Made by a program: the position numbers and the translations under genes. Below, piece after piece: positions 25,515-34,504 of a stretch of DNA of 64,000 bases (position 1 is its first letter; every line of letters begins with the position of its first letter). Source of the DNA: Paraliobacillus salinarum (GTDB lineage Bacteria; Bacillota; Bacilli; Bacillales; Amphibacillaceae); assembly GCF_014083865.1 (NCBI RefSeq), contig NZ_JACEFA010000006.1, positions 62,001 through 126,000 of the forward strand. Direction: 5' to 3'. Under the pieces are notes generated by a model. That model made no database searches. It was not told the DNA's origin and saw only the letters and a program-made list of their open reading frames with translations.

Positions 25515-26659
25515 GTTTGCTTATAGTAGGATTAATGTCAGGGACTTCTTTAGATGGTATAGATGCTGCTTTAATTAAAGTAGATGGTTACGGGAGCAAA
25601 ACTAAATTAGAAATTTTGGAAACAAATGAACTACCGTTTAATTCCAGAATGAAAGAAAAATTACTTCAAGCTAGTAATAAAGACACTTCAAATGTTGAAC
25701 AACTATGCAGCCTTAATTTTGAAATTAGCTATTTATATGCTGAGGCAGTAAAGAAAGTTTGTAACAAAGCCAATCTTCCACTGAGTAAATTAGATTTAAT
25801 TGGATCACATGGGCAAACACTTTATCATATGCCAAAAGGTAATAATGACCTTGTTCGTTCTACTTTACAAATTGGTGACGCATCTGTACTGGCTTATGAA
25901 ACAAACACGATGGTTATCTCCAATTTTAGGAGTATGGACATTGCTGCTGGAGGAGAAGGTGCTCCATTAATTCCTTATATTGACTATTTATTGTTTCACA
26001 ACGAAGAACGAGGAAGAGTGCTACAAAATATCGGTGGAATAGGAAATGTCACTGTTGTGCCTGCTAATAGTACGTTAAACAAAATTATTGCGTTTGATAC
26101 CGGTCCTGGGAACATGATTATAGATGCGATATGTAAAGAGAGACTGAATGTGAATTTTGATAAAGATGGGGAAATAGCATCTAGGGGAGTAGTAAACAAG
26201 GATCTTATAGAAAAGTGGTTGACACATCCTTTCTTTAGAAAGCAACCACCAAAGTCAACAGGAAGAGAAGATTTTGGTGTACAGTATGCAAATGAGATTC
26301 TAAAAGAAAACCATTCAATGTCGACGGAAGATATTGTTGCTACTGTGACTTACTTAAGTGCATGTTCTATAGCAAATGCTTACAAACATTTCATATTACC
26401 ATACTATCAAATTGATGAAGTACTAGTAAGTGGTGGTGGTGCAAACAATAAAACAATGCTTCAAATGTTGCAAGAGTTATTGCCTGAACTAAATGTAACA
26501 ACGACTTATAGGCTAGGTATATCAGAAGATTATAAAGAAGCGATTGGTTTTGCACTACTTGCAAATGAAACATACCATAAACAATACGCTAACGTACCAA
26601 GTGCAACTGGCGCAAGAGAAGCTGTAATATTAGGGCAATTCACTTTACCCCCTAAATAG
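25511..26659 (+). CDS. anmK: 1,6-anhydro-N-acetylmuramic acid kinase
   Basis: Opens and phosphorylates 1,6-anhydroMurNAc to MurNAc-6P in the cytosol. The 382 aa carry GLMSGTSLDGIDAA at the N-terminus, LIGSHGQTLYH, QNIGGIGNVTVVP, AFDTGPGNMIID and the C-terminal VSGGGANN. A longer frame begins at 25475, but GAGGAG at 25497-25502 points to the TTG at 25511, which overlaps the stop of the kinase gene by 3 nt and gives the standard N-terminus. AnhydroMurNAc comes from lytic transglycosylases, so the locus handles more than lysozyme-type products. Confidence 0.94.
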   Translation: MSLLIVGLMSGTSLDGIDAALIKVDGYGSKTKLEILETNELPFNSRMKEKLLQASNKDTSNVEQLCSLNFEISYLYAEAVKKVCNKANLPLSKLDLIGSHGQTLYHMPKGNNDLVRSTLQIGDASVLAYETNTMVISNFRSMDIAAGGEGAPLIPYIDYLLFHNEERGRVLQNIGGIGNVTVVPANSTLNKIIAFDTGPGNMIIDAICKERLNVNFDKDGEIASRGVVNKDLIEKWLTHPFFRKQPPKSTGREDFGVQYANEILKENHSMSTEDIVATVTYLSACSIANAYKHFILPYYQIDEVLVSGGGANNKTMLQMLQELLPELNVTTTYRLGISEDYKEAIGFALLANETYHKQYANVPSATGAREAVILGQFTLPPK

Positions 26660-26708
26660 AATTTAAAAGATTACTGTTTTAAAACAAAAGATACCGGAGG
26701 AAGGATAT

Positions 26709-27605
26709 ATGTGTGGGACAAATAAACAATTATCAACAGAAATGAAGAATGAAAAGGCTGAGAATCTTCATGAATACTCTACTAAACAAATCGTTCAGTT
26801 AATGAATGAAGAAGATAAAAAAGTAGCGTTAATAGTAGAAGAAGCGTTGCCACAAATAGAAAAAGCAATTGTTTCGACAGTTAGAGCGGTTGAAGGGGGA
26901 CATCGTGTCATTTATTTTGGTGCGGGTACAAGTGGCAGACTCGGAGTATTAGACGCATCCGAATGCCCTCCTACCTTTGGTGTAAGTACAGACCTTTTTC
27001 AAGGAGTAATTGCAGGAGGCGATCGAGCCTTGAGACACGCAATAGAAGATGCTGAAGATAGTGAAGCTTCGGGTGCGAAGGATGTTATGAGATATGTTCA
27101 TCCGGGAGATGTCGTCATAGGGATTGCAGCAAGTGGTTATACGCCTTATGTGCTAGGAGCTATGAAGCAAGCGAGAAAAACAGGAAATGAAACAATTGGA
27201 ATTTCATGTAATGGGGGTACGGAGTTATCTAATTTGGTGGATTTTCCAATTGAGTTAATCGTAGGGTCAGAAATATTAACTGGATCAACTAGACTCAAGG
27301 CAGGAACATCACAGAAAATGGTGTTGAACATGATATCTACTGCAACCATGATACAAACTGGGAAAGTATACAAAAATCTAATGGTAAATGTGCAGGCGAC
27401 TAACAAAAAATTGAGAAATCGCTCCATTGAGATTATAAAAGATATAGCAGATGTAGATGAGGATACAGCAAGAAAAGTGAATGAAGAAGCGGATGGAGAT
27501 GTAAAAGTTTCTATTCTAGTATTATTATTAGGAATTTCTGTAGATCAGGCAAAAGTGAAATTAGAAGATTGTAAAGGTAATATAGCAAAGGCGCTGTCTG
27601 TTTAA
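26709..27605 (+). CDS. murQ: N-acetylmuramic acid 6-phosphate etherase
   Basis: Removes the D-lactyl ether of MurNAc-6P to give GlcNAc-6P and lactate. The 298 aa include the SIS-domain sugar-phosphate loop FGAGTSGRLGVLDASECPPTFG (residues 70-91, with the catalytic-type Glu85) and a second glutamate region AIEDAED (Glu116). GGAGGAAGG precedes the ATG. It is last in the right arm and joins the outputs of MupG and AnmK to the GlcNAc-6P pool. Confidence 0.95.
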   Translation: MCGTNKQLSTEMKNEKAENLHEYSTKQIVQLMNEEDKKVALIVEEALPQIEKAIVSTVRAVEGGHRVIYFGAGTSGRLGVLDASECPPTFGVSTDLFQGVIAGGDRALRHAIEDAEDSEASGAKDVMRYVHPGDVVIGIAASGYTPYVLGAMKQARKTGNETIGISCNGGTELSNLVDFPIELIVGSEILTGSTRLKAGTSQKMVLNMISTATMIQTGKVYKNLMVNVQATNKKLRNRSIEIIKDIADVDEDTARKVNEEADGDVKVSILVLLLGISVDQAKVKLEDCKGNIAKALSV

Positions 27606-27647
27606 TATAAATTAATTAAAATTAAAAAACACTTCCCAAAAGATATT

Positions 27648-27690
27648 AAGCACACTTAATTTATGCTGTTATGGATTAAGTGTGCTTTTT
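27648..27690. terminator. Bidirectional terminator, murQ / HIT gene
   Basis: A 13-bp perfect stem (27648-27660 with 27675-27687, AAGCACACTTAAT) with a T-run on the plus strand; it lies between convergent genes. Confidence 0.85.
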
Positions 27691-27695
27691 GAGAT

Positions 27696-28073
27696 CTATT
27701 TAAACATATACCGAATCCCTTTACCGGCAAGTGGTTCATCTTCATATCTAGGTAACACATGAAAATGCGAGTGGAATATGTGCTGCCCTGCAACTGCGCC
27801 ACAATTCCATCCAAGGTTATATCCTTGAGGTTGATAGGTTTTGTCTAAGTAAGTTTTTACTTCTTGGAGCAATGTATAGGTTGCATCCCATTCCTCACGT
27901 GTTAAATCAAATGCTGTTTCTCTATGCTTCTTAGGCACAATTATTCCTGCACCTTTAAGTTTAGTTCGTTTTTCTTTCGCTTGATCTAGTTGTAAAAACA
28001 TACAATGTGTATTACTCATAATCACATTTTGAGATGGTTCTAATTCTGGATAGCAAAATAAGCAATCTTTCAT
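27696..28073 (-). CDS. HIT family protein
   Basis: A 125-aa nucleotide-binding hydrolase or transferase of the histidine-triad superfamily. The triad HSHFH covers His101, His103 and His105 in QHIFHSHFHVLPRY, and an N-terminal CLFC pair (Cys4, Cys7) may hold zinc. The frame reaches 28154, but GGGAG 7 nt before the ATG at 28073 (MKDCLFC) and family alignment favour the shorter protein. Substrate unknown. Confidence 0.9.
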   Translation of the reverse strand: MKDCLFCYPELEPSQNVIMSNTHCMFLQLDQAKEKRTKLKGAGIIVPKKHRETAFDLTREEWDATYTLLQEVKTYLDKTYQPQGYNLGWNCGAVAGQHIFHSHFHVLPRYEDEPLAGKGIRYMFK

Positions 28074-28116
28074 TTCGAATCTCCCTAGGCAAATAGTATA
28101 AGATAATACAAATCTT

Positions 28117-28299
28117 TTATAATGATGGTGGACTATCTGGTATGGTATTGGCAAGTATGATATAAATAAGCAAATTTAATGGTAAGATAATAAAGAGTAT
28201 TCTTATTCCGAGAGAAGAGATACCGAAAAATTCAGCAATTCCACCACAAACACCAGATATAGCCCTGTCTTTATAAGACCTTCGTAATTTATTCTGCAT
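28117..28299 (-). CDS. PspC-domain small membrane protein
   Basis: A 60-aa protein with the PspC signature: basic N-terminus LRRSYKDRAISGVCGGIAEFFGI, then one hydrophobic helix (IRILFIILPLNLLIYIILA). PspC proteins act in envelope-stress sensing; the small stand-alone version in Bacilli has no assigned task. AAGGGG lies 7 nt before the ATG at 28299. It is downstream of an iron ABC operon on the same strand. Confidence 0.88.
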   Translation of the reverse strand: MQNKLRRSYKDRAISGVCGGIAEFFGISSLGIRILFIILPLNLLIYIILANTIPDSPPSL

Positions 28300-28322
28300 A
28301 ACTATTCCCCTTTTCACTTATT

Positions 28323-29012
28323 TTAGTTAAGCGGACTAAGCATGTCACAAGGACGACCAGATTTAATTAGTTTTCCTTTTTGTAGGATGACCATTTTGTC
28401 AGCTAATGTTCTAGCATCATTTTCATCATGTGTAACAAAAATAGAGGTTATGCCAGTCTTTTTAAGAATTAGTCTTAGTTCTTCTCTAATTTTATATTGT
28501 AGGTTGGCATCTAGGTTGCTAAATGGTTCATCGAATAACAAAAGAACAGGATTGGGAGCTAAGGCTCTTGCTAAAGCGATTCGTTGTTGCTGGCCACCAC
28601 TTAATTCATGTGGATAGCGCTTTTCGTAATCTGTTAAGTTTACTAGCTCCAGCATCTCATTTAATCGCTGCTTTTTCTCTTTACGTCCACCTTTTTTTAA
28701 ACCAAATGTAATATTTTGAGCAACCGTCATATGTGGAAATAATGCATAATCTTGAAAGACCATCCCAATACCTCGTTTTTCTGGTAAAACAAATGTATTA
28801 TCGTTAGATAGAACAGCATCGCCAACGGTAATAGAACCAGCAGTAGGAACTTCTAAACCAGCGAGTAATCGAAGGATAGTACTTTTCCCACTACCACTTT
28901 CTCCAAGGATGGATAGAATTCCTCCTTTTTCTAAATCAATTGTAAAATGATCTACTGCCAGTTTGCTTGATTTATTATATGCAAAGCAAAGGTCTTTAAT
29001 TTGAATGTACAT
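28323..29012 (-). CDS. Iron(III)-type ABC transporter ATP-binding protein
   Basis: A 229-aa ABC ATPase: Walker A GESGSGKST, Q-loop GMVFQDYALF, signature LSGGQQQRIALARAL, Walker B LLLFDEP and H-loop FVTHD. It resembles FbpC/PotA-type ATPases but lacks the C-terminal TOBE regulatory domain of the usual ~350-aa proteins. The start overlaps the permease stop (TAATG). With the permease and a Fur-box-controlled binding protein upstream it forms a ferric-ion importer. Confidence 0.88.
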   Translation of the reverse strand: MYIQIKDLCFAYNKSSKLAVDHFTIDLEKGGILSILGESGSGKSTILRLLAGLEVPTAGSITVGDAVLSNDNTFVLPEKRGIGMVFQDYALFPHMTVAQNITFGLKKGGRKEKKQRLNEMLELVNLTDYEKRYPHELSGGQQQRIALARALAPNPVLLLFDEPFSNLDANLQYKIREELRLILKKTGITSIFVTHDENDARTLADKMVILQKGKLIKSGRPCDMLSPLN

Positions 29013-30661
29013 TACGATTGCTCCTTTTCCATAATATAATGTAGAAAAAAGATAAAAATGACACTAATCATAACGATAACAATAGAAGGCATCGCAGCTT
29101 CTTGGATCATTTCATTTCCTGCGTATTGAAAAGCTTTGGTTGCGAGTGTTTCAAAATTGAATGGCCTAAGTATCAATGTTAGTGGCAATTCTTTAATAAT
29201 TTCAACCCATGATAAAATCAGTGCACTAAATACAGCACCTTTGATTAGTTTAAGGTCCACTTTGAAAAAGGTTTGAGTAATGCTCATTCCCAACATTCGA
29301 GAAGCTTCAGTGAAATGATTTCCGTGTTTTGCATAACCAGCTTCAATCGAGTTATATCCAATTGCTAAAAAGCGTATCACATATGCAAAGAATAACAATA
29401 AAAGGCTTGTGCTTAAAGATACTTTTAGGTTTAACCCGACAAAGTCATAAAAGGATATAAGTAATTTGTCTAATCCAATGAAGATAATAAGTACCCCAAT
29501 GGCAATGACTGCACCTGGTATTGAATAACCAAGAACGACGAGCCTTGCTGCAATTTTTGACAACAATCCTTTACTTAGTCTGGTGAAATTACCTATTACC
29601 AAAGCAATGATAACAATAACTACAGATCCAACACTTGCTACAAAAATAGAGTTCTTTATTGTCTCAAAAAACTCTCTATAGGAAACGGTATCATAAGCCA
29701 TGAACACCCAAATAATCAGCTGTAAAAATGGAATTAAAAATGCAAATGTAAAAACACCTCCACAATAAAGGGATGTTGTTACTGCTTTCCAGCCAGTTAA
29801 CTTAATAGGCTTTAATGGGCTGATTTTAGTAGTCGTCGAGCTGTATTCCTTTCTTCCACGTAATATTTTCTCCATGATTAGAAGAAAGAACACAACGGCC
29901 ATCAGTGTCCCGGCTAATTTTATAGCGGATTCAAGATCACCTAATCCAAACCAGGTTTGAAAGATAGATGTACTGAGTGTTTGAATGCCGAAGTATTTGA
30001 CAACGCCGTAATCATTTAAAAATTCTAAGATGACAAGACTTACTCCACCGACTATTGCAACACGAGAAATTGGCACAACGATACGAAAGAAAATTTCTAC
30101 GGAATTCCTACCTAGCAATCGTGCATTTTCGATCAGAGAGGCAGATTGCTTTTCAAGAAAAGTACGTGTAATCATAAACACATAGGGAAATAAGAATATC
30201 GTATATATGAAAATAGCCCCTGGAATGTTCATGATATCAAAATAGCGTTGATTCACATCAATTCCGAATGAATTACGTAATGTTGTTTGAATGATTCCTG
30301 TATAGTTTAATAATCCGTGATATGTGTATGCTCCTATATAGGGGGGGATCGCTAATGGTAAGATTAACCCCCATTTAAAAAAACGTTTTAATGGGAAATC
30401 GTAAGCAGAAATTAGCCATGCTAAACTTACCCCAATTATTATTGTAAGCGCGCCAATGGAAAGCAGCATGATAAGTGTAGTAATTAAGTAATCTTGTAGC
30501 ATATATGTTTTAATATGTTCCCAATTCTGATTAGGTTCAGAGAATAATCGGAAAAGAATGTTTACGTTTGGAAGAAGTGTTATAAAAACGAATAACACCG
30601 TTAATATGGACCAAACATTCATATGAATAAATAGTTTGTGAACGCGTTTAATGGTAGACAC
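29012..30661 (-). CDS. Iron(III)-type ABC transporter permease (fused double permease)
   Basis: A 549-aa membrane protein with about 12 helices and two copies of the binding-protein-dependent permease domain, each with an EAA-type loop (ENARLLGRNSVEIFFRIVVP and EASRMLGMSITQTFFKVDL). This is the FbpB/SfuB architecture of ferric-ion importers. The GTG at 30661 is close to GAGGG, and an ATG 13 codons in lacks an RBS, so the start is somewhat uncertain. It is separated from the binding-protein gene by a hairpin. Confidence 0.9.
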   Translation of the reverse strand: MSTIKRVHKLFIHMNVWSILTVLFVFITLLPNVNILFRLFSEPNQNWEHIKTYMLQDYLITTLIMLLSIGALTIIIGVSLAWLISAYDFPLKRFFKWGLILPLAIPPYIGAYTYHGLLNYTGIIQTTLRNSFGIDVNQRYFDIMNIPGAIFIYTIFLFPYVFMITRTFLEKQSASLIENARLLGRNSVEIFFRIVVPISRVAIVGGVSLVILEFLNDYGVVKYFGIQTLSTSIFQTWFGLGDLESAIKLAGTLMAVVFFLLIMEKILRGRKEYSSTTTKISPLKPIKLTGWKAVTTSLYCGGVFTFAFLIPFLQLIIWVFMAYDTVSYREFFETIKNSIFVASVGSVVIVIIALVIGNFTRLSKGLLSKIAARLVVLGYSIPGAVIAIGVLIIFIGLDKLLISFYDFVGLNLKVSLSTSLLLLFFAYVIRFLAIGYNSIEAGYAKHGNHFTEASRMLGMSITQTFFKVDLKLIKGAVFSALILSWVEIIKELPLTLILRPFNFETLATKAFQYAGNEMIQEAAMPSIVIVMISVIFIFFLHYIMEKEQS

Positions 30662-30751
30662 ACCCTCGTCAATCTAAGTTAAACAATTATTTTTCTAGTA
30701 AAGTGTATGACTGTTAGTAGAATATTGCAAGCAAATTAAATACAAAATAAA

Positions 30752-30789
30752 TAGACTGCATCACTCTATGGAAGCAGTGAAACAGTCTA
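30752..30789. terminator. Hairpin between iron-binding protein and permease genes
   Basis: Stem TAGACTG/CAGTCTA (30752-30758 with 30783-30789) with an inner TCACT/AGTGA stem and small internal loops. It probably reduces permease and ATPase expression relative to the abundant binding protein, or protects its mRNA end. Confidence 0.55.
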
Positions 30790-30805
30790 AACAGGCTTAT
30801 TTATA

Positions 30806-31888
30806 TTATTTCCAACCAACTTCATTAAAAATCATTACGGCTTCCGCATTGTTTTCTCCAAGTTTAGTTAAATTAATATCCTGTTCCTTGAATTCACCCC
30901 AGGATTGAAGCAATTCAGATGTTTTTGCATTCGGATTAACAGGGTACTCATAGTTTGCTTCAGCAAAGCGTACTTGAGCTTCCTCGCTGGATAAAAACTC
31001 AATTAATTTAATAGCATTTTCTTTATTTTTGGCGTGTTTTGTTACGCCAAGGCCGCTAATATTCACGTGTGTTCCAGTTGTCTCTTGGTTCGGGAAAAAT
31101 AGTGATAATTGTTCTGCCACTTTTACTTCTTCTGGATCTGCAGAATTTAACATGTTTCCAAAGTAATAGGTGTTAACTACAGCGATATCACCTTCTCCTG
31201 CAGCAATGGCTTTTGCTTGATCTCTATCTCCACCTTGTGGTTCGCGTGCCATGTTTTCAACAATACCGTTTGCCCATGACTTTGCATCTTCTGAACCATT
31301 TAGCTCAATAAAAGAGGCAAGTAATGACTGATTATAAATATTTTCAGATGATCGAATTAGCACTCTGTCTTCCCACTTCTCATCTGTCAATGCTTCATAT
31401 GTTGAAAGCTCTGACTCGTCCACTCGATCTTTTGCATAGACAATAACACGTGCACGTTTCGTAAGACCAAACCATTGATTATCGGCGTCACGTAGCTTGT
31501 CTGGAATGTTTTCGTTAATTATCGTACTATCTATTGATTGTAATAGGCCTGCTTCTTTTGCACGATATAAACGACCTGCGTCAGCTGTGAAAAACAAATC
31601 TGCTTTAGTCGTTTCACCTTCACGATTTAGACGCTCGATTAATTGATCTGATTCACCCTGTACGACATTCACTTTAATACCTGTTTTTTCCGTGAATGCT
31701 GAAAAAAGTTCGTTATCTGAATCATAGTGACGACTAGTATAAAGGTTTACAACATCGCTCTCTTCTTTACCTTCATTAGTCTCTGTCTTCCCTTCTGAAG
31801 CATCTTCTGTTTCTGTATTTCCACATGCTGATAAGAATAGAGTAGCAGTGAAAAGTAAGATAAGTCCGATTAAAAGACGTTTTTTCAT
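30806..31888 (-). CDS. Ferric-ion ABC transporter substrate-binding lipoprotein
   Basis: A 360-aa extracellular solute-binding lipoprotein (signal peptide with FLSAC, Cys22) of the FutA/FbpA class. The N-terminal part reads VVNLYTSRHYDSDNELFSAF, and paired tyrosines for Fe3+ are seen in VNTYYFGNM. GGGGGATT precedes the ATG. A Fur box overlaps its promoter. It is first in the binding protein-permease-ATPase operon for iron uptake. Confidence 0.92.
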   Translation of the reverse strand: MKKRLLIGLILLFTATLFLSACGNTETEDASEGKTETNEGKEESDVVNLYTSRHYDSDNELFSAFTEKTGIKVNVVQGESDQLIERLNREGETTKADLFFTADAGRLYRAKEAGLLQSIDSTIINENIPDKLRDADNQWFGLTKRARVIVYAKDRVDESELSTYEALTDEKWEDRVLIRSSENIYNQSLLASFIELNGSEDAKSWANGIVENMAREPQGGDRDQAKAIAAGEGDIAVVNTYYFGNMLNSADPEEVKVAEQLSLFFPNQETTGTHVNISGLGVTKHAKNKENAIKLIEFLSSEEAQVRFAEANYEYPVNPNAKTSELLQSWGEFKEQDINLTKLGENNAEAVMIFNEVGWK

Positions 31889-31924
31889 CTTTATGAATCC
31901 CCCTATATATATTTTAATTGAAAT

Positions 31925-31966
31925 TGATTCTCACTATCATTTTACTGATAATTTTTTTCATGTCAA
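31925..31966 (-). promoter_or_regulatory. Fur-regulated promoter of the iron ABC operon
   Basis: On the minus strand TTGACA (31966-31961) is a strong -35. A 15-bp 7-1-7 type Fur site, TGATTCTCACTATCA, occupies 31925-31939 (about 12 of 15 matches to TGATAATGATTATCA), and a further TGATA half-site lies alongside. Iron-loaded Fur should block this promoter. Confidence 0.7.
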
Positions 31967-32147
31967 TTTTTTTATGAAAATACTCAGACGTACCAATTTG
32001 AAAAGATGAGTAGTTATTAACGATTGTTGTAGTTATGAAAAGTTGAATGGAAGCGGGTTTACTTATTGTTCTTTTAGACAGATTGATTTTCTTCTATAAA
32101 CGTTTCTCACGTTATGCTATTGTTAGAAATAGAGAGGATGACATACA

Positions 32148-33158
32148 TTGTTTACCTATACAATTGATGAAGAAATACAACTGAAAAAATTAGAACGATC
32201 CGATGCAGCTACAATTTTCGCTTTAACAGATCAATCGCGTACGTATTTGAGAGAATGGTTGCCATGGGTTGATGCAACAAAGACGTTACAAGACACAATT
32301 GATTATATCAATGGAACGATCATGGGTTATGCAGACAAAAGATCGTTGACGACAGCTATCATGTATAAAAGGAATATTGTTGGAATAGCTGGTTTCAACT
32401 CGATTGATTGGATGAATAAAACCGCTCATATTGGTTATTGGTTGGGTGAACATTATCAAGGCAAAGGGATCATGTCTCGTGTAGTTCGCGGATTAACCAC
32501 ACACGCTTTTGAAGATCTAGGGATGAATCGTGTAGAAATTAGAGCAGCAATAAGAAATCAGAAAAGCAGGTCAGTCCCCGAAAGATTAGGATTTACGTTT
32601 GAAGGACGAGTACGACAAGCGGAAAAATTAGCTGATTATTTTGTTGATCACGCCATCTATAGCATGCTAGCAGAGGAATGGCCATTAAAGCCAAACAACG
32701 CTTCAACAAAAAATTATATCCTCGATCTTCGTAAATATGTTGGGACACAACCATTAATTATGGCTGGTGCAGGTGTAATGGTCTTTAATGATAAACAAGA
32801 GTTATTACTACAGCTGCGTTCTGATACAAATGACTGGGGACTACCAGGCGGAGCAATGGAAATTGGTGAAAATTTAGAAGAAACAGCAAAACGGGAGTTA
32901 TTAGAGGAAACGGGCTTGCATGCGAATAATCTAAGTTTCGTAAAATTTTTATCAGGTGATCATTTATATGATAAATATCCGAATGGTGACCAAGTTTATC
33001 ATGTTATTTCACTTTTTAAAACTACGGATGTATCAGGCGAATTACAAATGAATGATGGAGAAAGTGAAGCATTACGTTATTTTTCATTGGAAAATTTACC
33101 GACTTCATTGCATAAGATAACCCAAATCATGCTTGAAGCATATCAAAAGGGTGACTAA
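32148..33158 (+). CDS. GNAT acetyltransferase fused to Nudix hydrolase
   Basis: A 336-aa two-domain protein. Residues about 8-180 are a RimJ/RimL-type N-acetyltransferase (GYWLGEHYQGKGIMSRVVRGL is the acetyl-CoA loop, ERLGFTFEGRVRQAE follows). Residues about 200-330 are a Nudix hydrolase with the box at 235-257 (GX5E then RELLEETG intact). The TTG start has GAGAGG 10 nt upstream. No stop or frameshift separates the domains. The nucleotidyltransferase gene follows 2 nt later. The joint function is unknown; handling of a modified nucleotide or antibiotic is only a guess. Confidence 0.85.
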   Translation: MFTYTIDEEIQLKKLERSDAATIFALTDQSRTYLREWLPWVDATKTLQDTIDYINGTIMGYADKRSLTTAIMYKRNIVGIAGFNSIDWMNKTAHIGYWLGEHYQGKGIMSRVVRGLTTHAFEDLGMNRVEIRAAIRNQKSRSVPERLGFTFEGRVRQAEKLADYFVDHAIYSMLAEEWPLKPNNASTKNYILDLRKYVGTQPLIMAGAGVMVFNDKQELLLQLRSDTNDWGLPGGAMEIGENLEETAKRELLEETGLHANNLSFVKFLSGDHLYDKYPNGDQVYHVISLFKTTDVSGELQMNDGESEALRYFSLENLPTSLHKITQIMLEAYQKGD

Positions 33159-33160
33159 AC

Positions 33161-33871
33161 GTGGAGAGAAAATCAGCATTGGAATCGGCTAAACTTTTTG
33201 TGGATCGTTATTTTCCAAATTGTTGCGCGGCAATTTTAGGAGGGAGTGTCGCTCGAAACGAAGCAACAAGTACTTCTGATTTAGATATTGTCATCATAGA
33301 TGATACAATAGAACAAAGCTATCGTGAATCATTGATAGCTTTCGGATGGCCCATTGAAGTATTTGTCCATCACGACACTTCCTATTCTTCTTTTTTTTCA
33401 ATGGATGCGGCTATAGGTAGACCTACCTTACCTCGGATCGTTGCAGAAGGTATCATCATTCGAGATCATGAAATAGTTTCAGTGATGCAAGCAGAAGCAA
33501 AAGAAATTGTTGCAAAAGGTCCTGCAGATTGGTCAGACGAAACAATCAAAATTCAGCGTTATACATTGACCGATCTAGTTGATGATTTTGTTGGTGCAAT
33601 AACACGAGAAGAAACGATTTGCATTGCATTAAGTTTAGCAACGACCTTACAGGAATTTTATTTGCGAATAAATAACCAATGGGTTGGTGAGTCAAAATGG
33701 ATTTATCGCGAATTAAAAAGCTATGATCCAGACTTTGCTGAACATTATATAAATGTGTTAGAACGCTTTTATAGAAAGGGAGAAAAACAACCACTGATCG
33801 ACCTCGTTGATGAAGTTTTAATGCCACATGGTGGTAGATTGTTTGAAGGTTTTTCTTTGGGGAAAGAATAA
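33161..33871 (+). CDS. Nucleotidyltransferase-domain protein
   Basis: A 236-aa protein with the polymerase-beta-like motif GGSVARNEATSTSDLDIVI: Gly27-Gly28-Ser29 and the metal-binding pair Asp40, Asp42. It resembles the minimal nucleotidyltransferases and aminoglycoside adenylyltransferases. The C-terminal half is helical and of HEPN-like appearance but not clearly assignable. The GTG start lies 2 nt after the GNAT-Nudix stop, so both are co-translated. Target unknown. Confidence 0.8.
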   Translation: MERKSALESAKLFVDRYFPNCCAAILGGSVARNEATSTSDLDIVIIDDTIEQSYRESLIAFGWPIEVFVHHDTSYSSFFSMDAAIGRPTLPRIVAEGIIIRDHEIVSVMQAEAKEIVAKGPADWSDETIKIQRYTLTDLVDDFVGAITREETICIALSLATTLQEFYLRINNQWVGESKWIYRELKSYDPDFAEHYINVLERFYRKGEKQPLIDLVDEVLMPHGGRLFEGFSLGKE

Positions 33872-33908
33872 CAATAGGGTTGTTTAATGAAATAAAGGAG
33901 GGGATAAA

Positions 33909-34433
33909 ATGCGTCTTGCTAATAAAAAAGTGATTGCATTAGTAGAAGATGATTTTGAAGATTTAGAACTATGGTATCCTGTACTACGTCTACGCGAAGA
34001 AGGAACAACAGTAGATTTAGTAGGTAAAGAAGCGAATAAAACATATGTTGGAAAATATGGTGTGCCTGCAACTTCTGATAAAGCATTTGGATATGTAGAT
34101 GTCGCTTCCTATGATGGTATTTTAGTTCCAGGTGGTTGGGCGCCAGATAAATTGAGAAGATACCCAGAAGTAATTGATTTTGTTAAATATATGGATGAAA
34201 ACAAAAAACCAATCGGGCAAATCTGCCACGCTGGCTGGGTGTTGATTTCAGCTGATATTTTACAAGGAAAGCAAGTAACGAGTACGCCAGGGATTAAAGA
34301 TGACATGACTAATGCTGGTGCAACGTGGCATGATGAGGCAGTTATTGTAGATGGCCACATTATTTCCAGTCGTCGTCCACCAGATTTACCACCTTATGTC
34401 AAAGCATTTGCTGATGAATTAGCAAAAGGCTAA
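33909..34433 (+). CDS. DJ-1/PfpI family protein
   Basis: A 174-aa class-I-glutamine-amidotransferase-like protein of the PfpI/YhbO group. The nucleophile elbow GQICHAGW holds Cys106-His107, and the acidic partner lies in DDFEDLE (about Glu17/Glu20). Members have been reported as proteases, chaperones or deglycases in stress resistance. AAAGGAGGGG precedes the ATG. It is followed by a terminator-like hairpin. Confidence 0.92.
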   Translation: MRLANKKVIALVEDDFEDLELWYPVLRLREEGTTVDLVGKEANKTYVGKYGVPATSDKAFGYVDVASYDGILVPGGWAPDKLRRYPEVIDFVKYMDENKKPIGQICHAGWVLISADILQGKQVTSTPGIKDDMTNAGATWHDEAVIVDGHIISSRRPPDLPPYVKAFADELAKG

Positions 34434-34451
34434 ATTTTCACTTTTATTAAG

Positions 34452-34483
34452 ATGGAGTTGTCATTGGTGGCAGCTCCATTTTC
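34452..34483 (+). terminator. Terminator after the PfpI-family gene
   Basis: A 9-bp stem with one G-U pair (ATGGAGTTG 34452-34460 with 34471-34479) followed by TTTTCT. Confidence 0.7.
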
Positions 34484-34504
34484 TAATTAAGAATAGGAGC
34501 GTAA

